From Gambelia wislizenii (Eukaryota > Chordata > Lepidosauria > Squamata > Crotaphytidae), in the NCBI GenBank assembly GCA_030847615.1, contig JAUMIR010000005.1:171644596-171708595 (forward strand): DNA of 64,000 nt, in the 5' to 3' direction. The stretch's first letter is position 1; every line of letters begins with the position of its first letter. Position numbers and translations under genes: made by a program. Below are positions 57,531 through 64,000 of the stretch, in pieces. The notes beneath the pieces were generated by a model. It was not told the origin of the DNA and ran no database searches. It saw nothing but the letters and a program-made list of their open reading frames with translations.

Positions 57531-58089
57531 ATGTTTATCTTTAATATTAACTAGGAAACTTGCATTCCTATTTGGGGAAGAACACTTAGTTCTTATACAG
57601 GATGCATTCACACTAAGATGAAATGCAATATGCCATCTTAATTTTTTATTAAAAATACTTTTACTAATAAGAAAAATGCATAAAAACAAACCAGTGCTTT
57701 TGACAATGTTGCTTTGGTTCTCTTTCTATGCACAGCAGAGTACCTGAGCCGCTGTTTCTGTCAGCAAATGCTTTCGATTTGTATTCTTTCTTCCTGTTAT
57801 GAGTCATGCCTCCAATCTTGGATATTAAGAAGACAGTTTATCTTTTCAGCTCAACAGTAATACTTTTACTCTGACAGAAGATGTGGCTTGGATCCTATAA
57901 CCTATCTAGAGAGTCAGAGTCAAGTCACAAAACCAAGAGAAGCTTTCCCCCAAAACATTATTTTGTGGGAGTTTGGAAGACTGCAGATAAAATGTAGTTC
58001 TTGCTGACATGGTGGGCCCATGGCTAGACACAAACCACCTTGCCCGACGGAACTCTAATTAATCTAGCTCAGTAACATCCCCCTTGCCA
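57531..58089. other. Intronic sequence, no feature recognised
   Basis: Unique AT-rich sequence. Confidence 0.5.
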
Positions 58090-58218
58090 CAGGAGATGGC
58101 AGATCTCCAGTCTCAGACAGAGGTTTTTGCAGTCCTGCTTAGAAATGCTGGGGAATGAGTCTTAGAAACTATTCATGCAAAGCACATATTTTGCCACTGA
58201 GCTATAGTCCTTCCCCAG
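58090..58218 (-). mobile_element. tRNA-derived SINE (TAGCTCAGTGG head), minus
   Basis: The reverse complement begins GGACTATAGCTCAGTGGCA with a tRNA-like A box, then GTGCTTTGCATGAATAG and GGAGATCTGCCATCTCC. Best preserved member of this family in the window. Confidence 0.75.
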
Positions 58219-58694
58219 AGGCATGGCATTTCAGGCTACAGATCAGGGCTGGTATGATTGGCTATACTACCAAGCAAGTCAAAAATGCCACAGTGAAGAG
58301 GCCAAGCCTTTTTCTTGGCATGCCCATTTTCAATGTTCAGGAATCTTATTTTGTGTGTGGTGGTCGAGGGAGAAAGTATTCTATAATTCACAGTATGAAG
58401 AGGTACATCCTACTTGCAGGTCTGCATGTAAGTCAAAATCATGCAAGGTCAAAATAATGCAACTAATAAAGAAACTATCTGACTATCTGACTGGACTGTC
58501 TCTTATGTTAAATAGAGAGTATGTAGCTCTGCATTAGGTTTGGAAATCCCCATCCAGTTTGAGAACACTGCATATGGTGAGAAGGTTTCATTTTTCTCTC
58601 TGTAGTTGCTGGCTGTTCTGAAAATCACCTCCATCCCCACCCTCCCACACTCCAGTGTGAAGCAATTAAAGGAAACATAAAAACAAATCGTGCA

Positions 58695-59098
58695 TTGTGA
58701 AGTCGAAGGCTTTCACAGCCAGCATCCATAGAAGCCCTGGTGGTGCAGTGGTTAAATGCCAGTACTGCAAGTCACCAGGTTGCAAGTTTGATTCCAGAGG
58801 GCTCCAAGGTTCACTCAGCCTTCTATCCTTTCGTAGGTGGGTAAAATGAGTACCTGGTTTGTGGGGGCAATTAGGTAACACACATTGGAAACCACTTAAT
58901 GCAGTGTAGATGTGTAAATTGCTATTGCTTAAAAACAATTTGTAAGCCTCTCTGATAGCCTTGTGACTGAAGAGTGGGGTATAAATAAATAAATAAATAA
59001 ATAATTCCTTTTTTTTTTTTTTTGCAGGCTGTGAGGCCTGCAGGTGAAACGTCAGAAAGAAACTATTCCAGAACACGGCCTCATAGCCCGGGGGAAAA
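58695..59098. repeat. Interspersed repeat split by a SINE
   Basis: GTGAAGTCGAAGGCTTTCAC before the SINE and GCAGGTGAAACGTCAGAAAG after it are parts of one repeat that I recall as common in reptile DNA. The SINE at 58726-59003 separates the halves. Class not certain. Confidence 0.5.
58726..59003 (+). mobile_element. tRNA-derived SINE with L2-like tail, full length
   Basis: The head GGTGGTGCAGTGGTTAAATG has an A box, and the degenerate B box GGTTGCAAGTTTGATTCC lies at 58779-58796. The body is CCTTTCGTAGGTGGGTAAAA, then a TAAGCCTCTCTGATAGCC tail and AAATA repeats. The tail resembles L2-type LINE 3' ends, implying mobilisation by L2. The 26441 element is a truncated relative. Confidence 0.85.
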
Positions 59099-59454
59099 AA
59101 ATGAAGGAAATCCCTGCATTGGTACTAATGGAGGCTTTTACCTCCTGTTAGTTAATGCCTGCATGTGTGGAGAGGAGTTTTGGAGGGAATACTTGTAGTG
59201 AATGCCCAAGGAGAAAAAGAGTGAAACTCTCCTCTCTGTGCACAATGGTCCCAACCTAGAGTGGGTTCATGTACAAGTATTTTAGAATTAAAAAGGAAGC
59301 AGGACAACTAATTGACCCTATGTCTTTGACATAACGTGAAGTTTAGCCATAAGTTAATCTTGAGATAAATGACAGTGTGTTGAGTTTAAAGAAAGACCAC
59401 TTTGCTATAGTTCCATGTATATATAGTTCCATATATGTACAGTATAGTTCCAGA

Positions 59455-59479
59455 TAGATAGGCAGACAGATAGATAGAT
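59455..59479. repeat. GATA-type microsatellite
   Basis: GATAGATAGGCAGACAGATA followed by GATAGATG. Confidence 0.85.
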
Positions 59480-59512
59480 GGCAAAACTACCACAGAGCTG
59501 CACACAGACTTC

Positions 59513-60143
59513 AGACTTTTTCAGACGGGGGACAAATATAGCATCCCCGCCTCGCCAGCTATTTCCCGCCCCACTCCCCTCCCTGTAGCATTTTAAAGTA
59601 AAACATTTCAGACCTACCTTAATCCTGGTTTTAAAAATGCTCCCCTCCCCTCCAGCTGTCCAGGAGTGAATGCAGCTCTCACGGAGCTGCTTTCACTTCC
59701 TGGAAATGAAAGCCCAGCCATTTTCGTGAGAGAACAATTGTGCGGGAAATTCAAAAAGAAAAAGAAAAAGAAAAAGAAAAGGTAAGAAGTGACAGCAAGC
59801 GCAAAAACACTTAAAAAACACACACAAGTAACCTGGTAAGGGGAAAAAGGTGTGTCACTTACCTCCTTGTCCTGATCTCGACTGGAAATGTCAGGAGGCA
59901 CCTCCCAGTGATGCTTGCATCACGCCAGCTTAATGGGGCACCTTTTTGCTCACCCGTCCTTCCGTTACAGAAACGGAATGACAAATCTATTCATAGCTTA
60001 GCCTGTGAATAGAAAGGAGCATAGGGGGAACGGAAAGGGCATAGGAGCATAACGCCACAGGAATGACGTCATCTGAAAGGGAAGCCCTTTCGTGATCTCC
60101 TGTTGTCCCTGTGGTAGAATATTAAGGTTGTCTGATAATCTCC
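59513..60143. mobile_element. Small DNA transposon, GGACTTT/TCAGAC family, copy 6 (long variant)
   Basis: 631 bp, starting AGACTTTTTCAGACG and ending TTGTCTGATAATCTCC, with TTC at 59510-59512 and 60144-60146. Contains a GAAAAA microsatellite at 59757-59780 and the inner TTCCGTTACAGAAACGGAAT palindrome. Somewhat different internal sequence from the 570-bp copies. Confidence 0.75.
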
Positions 60144-60485
60144 TTCAGGAACCATAAGTCTGAAATCCCAACCAGGAAGCTAGAGCAACCAGTGGCCAGA
60201 CATTTCAACTCTGAACATCACAACCTCTCTGATTTGTCATTGTTTGGCATTGAGGTGCCTTCTTCGTCAGATATTTTGGACCAAAGGGAAAATGTTTGAA
60301 TCTATAGACACTAATATCACATGACCTCAACTTAGAGGATAATACCATCATCTACTAAAGAATGCTAGAAATAGAGTGTTCTAAACTGCCAACTTGTATG
60401 CAGTTCAGTTTCATCTTTTGCAAGATAAGAAGGAAGAAGCCAAAATATTTTGCTAATTATATATTGTTTCATTTCTGTTTGTTAA
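60144..60485. other. Intronic sequence, no feature recognised
   Basis: Unique sequence ending at a CTAT microsatellite (60487-60513). Confidence 0.5.
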
Positions 60486-60486
60486 T

Positions 60487-60513
60487 TGCATCTATCTATC
60501 TATCTATCTATCT
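60487..60513. repeat. CTAT microsatellite
   Basis: About six ATCT/CTAT units. Confidence 0.9.
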
Positions 60514-60519
60514 GGAGGC

Positions 60520-60900
60520 CTTTGAGGGCTAACTTTTTCCCAGTCTGGGATTCAAGGTAGCTTGAGAGAATGATACAGCTAAAAAGTTTACATCATTAAA
60601 AATTTAAAATATAATTAGACTATCAATAAAGTTAAAGGCAGTTTTAAAAAAACCATTAAAAATGAACAACAAATATGACAACATAGCACATGAGAGACCC
60701 TTTCCCCCTGAACAGTCAGCCCTCAAAGGCCTGCCAAAACAGAAAGGCTGAAGAAAGGATAGTAAGGAGGGTGTCAGTCTAATCTTTCTGGGAAGGAACC
60801 TGGGAGCAGCTACCAAGAAGACCCTCTCCTATGTTCCAGCAGATGTACCTGTGAGTTGGTGGAACCAAAGCAAGGGCCTCATCTCAAAATGCTGGCAGGC
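60520..60900 (-). mobile_element. Decayed LINE 3' UTR (minus)
   Basis: Words such as TTTCTGGGAAGGAACCTGGG and CCAAGAAGACCCTCTCCTA read on + match, in reverse complement, the L2-type 3' region seen at 56145. No RT coding. Confidence 0.4.
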
Positions 60901-62315
60901 TCACATAGGCAGATACAGTCCTTCAAATAACCTGGATAACAATTCTGTCTCAGCTCTCACATGTGCATTTAGCCCTACAAGTGTAACCTTGCCCTCCTAA
61001 TTATTTGAGCCATTTGGATAAGAGGGAAGTACAGTTGAAAGCCCCTTGGACAAGCATCTGTGAAAATGTGACAGGCATTTGATAAATGAGATGGTCCCTA
61101 TCTATGCCCCCAGATTTATTGATGCCATCTCTTCCTCCATGTTCCATCAGCCAGTCAGGAGCCAGTACATGAGGATATGTGATGCATGGTGAACAAGAGC
61201 TAAGGAACATGTTGCTATTCATCTGTTCTTGCCCTATATGTTGCAAGTGGCAATGTAAAAGCATACATGATTGTTACCTACCCTGATATCCCTACTCCAT
61301 ATCTATCTGTAATAATTTAAGAATGAGGTCAAATGTGGTCTTCCATGTAGTGTGGCAATTAAAACCTGGGAAATTCCCCAACTAGGAATCCCAAAGACAA
61401 ACATTGCTCAGTCAGGTATGCACTTAAGAAGAGTCCAGCCCAAATTCCAAAGAAATGTTAATTTGCAAGGCAACTGAAGGTCCGAGCACCTGACTAATTC
61501 TATCAGCTAAAGCTGGGATACTCAAACATGTAAACAATCTCCATATCTTTGTTCTTCCCCCAAACAAAGGAAGTTGCTTCCTCCATTCAATCGCAAAATA
61601 TCCACACATTAAGACTCCATTAACATATCTGAAGTGCCTTGGTCTGAACTTGAGCAACTCCAAGAAACATTGTCTTCCACCCTAAATCCCATCCTCAGAA
61701 TGTACTGTAGTTATTAACTATAAAAACCCTTCCAAAACCTCACTGTAGTGCACACAGTTCCCCTGCTTCTAGATGCCACTTCAGAGTGTGTAGCAAGACT
61801 CACAGATCCCCTTTCTGTGGACACTGTGTCCACACTGTGCAACCATTTCTGTTCTGCACCCCCACTCTGCTGGTTTCTTCCATGACCTCATCTCTACATG
61901 ACAGGTGTAGTATCTCCCACAAACAACCTCCTTCGCTATTGCTCTATCCCAATATTCCCTACTTTATTCACTAGCTTTGTGTGAATGCTTGAAGCCTGAA
62001 TGTGTGCATGAATGTTATTATTGTTTTCTCACATAAAGATTTAGTACTGGTAAACATAGGTCAAAAGATTCTGCTACCTGTTGCCCCTTTCTCATAGCCA
62101 AGCTGAGTATACCAATTCTCCAAATTAATATCAGTATTTTGAGGGTACTCAAGACCCCAAGTATATAGGGTAACATGGTGGTGGTGGTGATGGTGGTGAT
62201 GATGGAGAAGAAGGTGATAATGATAATGATACCATTCATGTACATGGTGGTGTAAAAAACCCCCAAAACCCAAAACATGAAGAAGCATCCTTGCCAAAGG
62301 CATATAATCTGCATT
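60901..62315. other. Intronic sequence with GGT/GAT microsatellite
   Basis: GGTGGTGGTGATGGTGGTGA at 62179 onward to 62230. No gene. Confidence 0.5.
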
Positions 62316-62441
62316 AGTGGGTGGTGACGTGTGGCCCTTCAGATGTTACAGGCTTGCAACTCCCATCAGCTTTAGTTTAACTAAGAATGATAAATGATGG
62401 GAGCTGAAGTCCAATGATACCCAAAGTGCCACATGCTGTTC
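62316..62441. mobile_element. GGGGTGGG-type MITE (copy)
   Basis: GTGTGGCCCTTCAGATGTTA then CAACTCCCATCAGC and GATGGGAGCTGAAGTCCAAT. Related to 52836-52968. Confidence 0.6.
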
Positions 62442-63239
62442 TCTGCTGATGTGTAAGCATGAAACATATGCAAGAAGACTAATAAGATCTTTCTTCCTTT
62501 AAAAACAAACCACCTAATTTTCTTTTGATCATCTGTACAGAAAGCTTATGGTTACCAGTCCAAATAAGATTCCAGCAGATAGGTTTTTGCACACATCATT
62601 AATGTAGGCATCATCATGCTTCCCTAACCATTGTTTGGCATGAAGTCTGGATGAAGCCAGTATACCATCAAGATGTGCTACATAAGAAATTCCTGTATTC
62701 TAGAAACTTAATAAAGCAAACTTGGTTGCACTGGCATTTCTGATTAGTTATGAATAAAGCTAATTAATTAGCTCCTGTCAAATGTTCTGAAAAAAATCCA
62801 TGATATATATATAGTTATATTTGTCACTGCTAGCATGATGAATAACACGCCCTGCAAAAAAGGCAAGTTTCTCTGTTCAGTTCTGCTTCATTACTGTAAA
62901 GAAAGCTAGCTTTATTCCCAGTGCACTTAAATTACTGATTCAATTACACAATAAATATTAGAGATATATCCCAGCAGCTTCCCACTTTATATAGCCTCCG
63001 CTTTATTAATTTGTATATGATTTGCAAGATGTCAGTGTGCTGCCCAAACAAGCTGATTTAAGAGCAAAACAAACAAACAAAAACTCTGACAGAAAAACAG
63101 AAAAGAACGATGATTTAAATTTTGTTGCAGATCATTTTCTTTGACCTTAGTAAAACATTGCTTACCATGAAAATATTTACATTTTGTTAGGGCTGCATCT
63201 ACTGAGCCTTAATAAACTTTGGGTTAAATTAGGGGTGAG
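62442..63239. other. Repeat-free AT-rich intron block (candidate conserved noncoding DNA)
   Basis: No transposon wording over about 800 bp. Contains several TAATTA-type homeodomain-like words (for example AATTAATTAGCTCC near 62763). Conservation is not testable from this window. Confidence 0.3.
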
Positions 63240-63420
63240 ACTTATTCAGTCTTGCAGATGTTGGTGAACTGCAACTCCTGTGGGAAGAGAGGGGAGGGCT
63301 TATTCAATGGCAGCTCCCAGGTTGTGGAACTCCCTTCCTTGAGAGTGGCACCGTTCTTATCTGAAGATACTGGAGCTTCTTCTGTTGTTCAGGAACACAC
63401 AAGATACATGTTTACCTTTT
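63240..63420 (+). pseudogene. MITE half followed by L2-clade LINE C-terminal fragment
   Basis: 63240-63280 is half of the GGGGTGGG-type MITE. From 63295 the frame reads RAYSMAAPRLWNSLP, the conserved C-terminal motif of L2-type ORF2, then a stop. Dead fragment. Confidence 0.6.
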
Positions 63421-64000
63421 AGGTAAATGTGATAGAAGAATCATGTTAGCATGAGAGACTATGCTAGATCTCTTGTCTCTGGCATCTAGTTTCTGTATAT
63501 AGGGATTTTTTTTAAAAAGAATAATAATATATGAGTGCATTCAGCCATCTGAATTCCCAGCTGCGATCTGAGGTAATTTCTAATGAGAATTGGACATCTG
63601 TTGATGGCAAGCGCAATGAAGATAACTCAATGTAAATTAAACATTTAGATATATTAAAATATGATTATTTATTATTTTTAAGCAACTCTGTATGGTCTAC
63701 ACAACATCCTCTGGGCACCTTTCAAATTTTAAAACCATAAAAACACTGAAACTTAAGTATTAGACTTCCTCAGTCCCAACCACTATAGTACAAATTAAAC
63801 AGATACAAGAAAAATGGCAATGACAATTCAGTGCTCATGCCAGAAAATTAAATCCTGGTGATTTGAAATGGTTTGAAAACCCACTTAAAACAACCTGTAA
63901 AAGCTCCTTTAAAAGATCTTCACCAAGTGCTGGAGGACCACATCAAAGATATAGAAAACCTCTCTGTGGTACCACCACTGAAAAAACAGTTTCATTGCTA
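63421..64000. other. Intronic sequence to window end
   Basis: AT-rich; a possible decayed LINE 3' piece around 63655-63800 (TTATTTATTATTTTTAAG). No gene. Confidence 0.4.

Noticed and set aside
57102..57689. Minus-strand frame of 195 codons as a possible transposase
   Set aside because: It spans the end of the DNA transposon and unrelated flank, so it cannot be a gene of the element; no catalytic motif.

Overview
The window looks like intronic DNA from a vertebrate nuclear genome, most likely a squamate reptile. The organism call is an inference. It rests on the mix of 5'-truncated CR1 and L2 LINEs, an L1 tail, an RTE-like tail, tRNA-derived SINEs, Helitron-like elements, small DNA transposons and solo LTRs, at moderate GC content. 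No bacterial gene, operon or CRISPR array was seen.

The only host gene recognised is a group III metabotropic glutamate receptor, best matched to GRM8. Three consecutive coding exons lie on the + strand at 47405-47540, 49318-49472 and 51722-51859. Reading phases agree across both introns (1,777 and 2,249 bp). Together they encode about 143 residues of the extracellular glutamate-binding domain. The large flanking regions (1-47404 and 51860-64000) are read as parts of long GRM8 introns.

The left two thirds is a layered transposon graveyard. At 5.9-7.1 kb an L1 fragment carries a solo retroviral-type LTR with a 4-bp target duplication, and that LTR carries a palindromic DNA element with its own 3-bp duplication. 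Solo LTRs with exact 5-bp duplications lie at 11.0 and 23.65 kb, and a related-looking one lies at 55.8 kb. A family of roughly 570-630 bp DNA elements with termini like GGACTTTnTCAGAC occurs at 1.3, 16.3, 27.9, 30.4, 38.8 and 59.5 kb. Two of those copies were later split by LINE insertions. A second DNA element of about 1.17 kb with GGTGCC ends is present at 24.2 and 56.3 kb, and the second copy splits a LINE 3' region. Two Helitron-like elements (2.6-3.5 kb and 55.0-55.4 kb) end in CTAG, and the first is split by an RTE-like tail.

The exon-bearing stretch from about 46.6 to 54.9 kb is poorer in recognisable repeats. Unique AT-rich intron around 62.5-63.2 kb and 53.4-53.6 kb is a plausible place for conserved noncoding elements, but that cannot be tested here. 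I found no new multi-gene biological system. The most informative content is the nested chronology of the mobile elements and the terminal signature shared by several small DNA elements. Repeat family assignments come from memory of repeat classes, and edges are approximate unless a target duplication is quoted.
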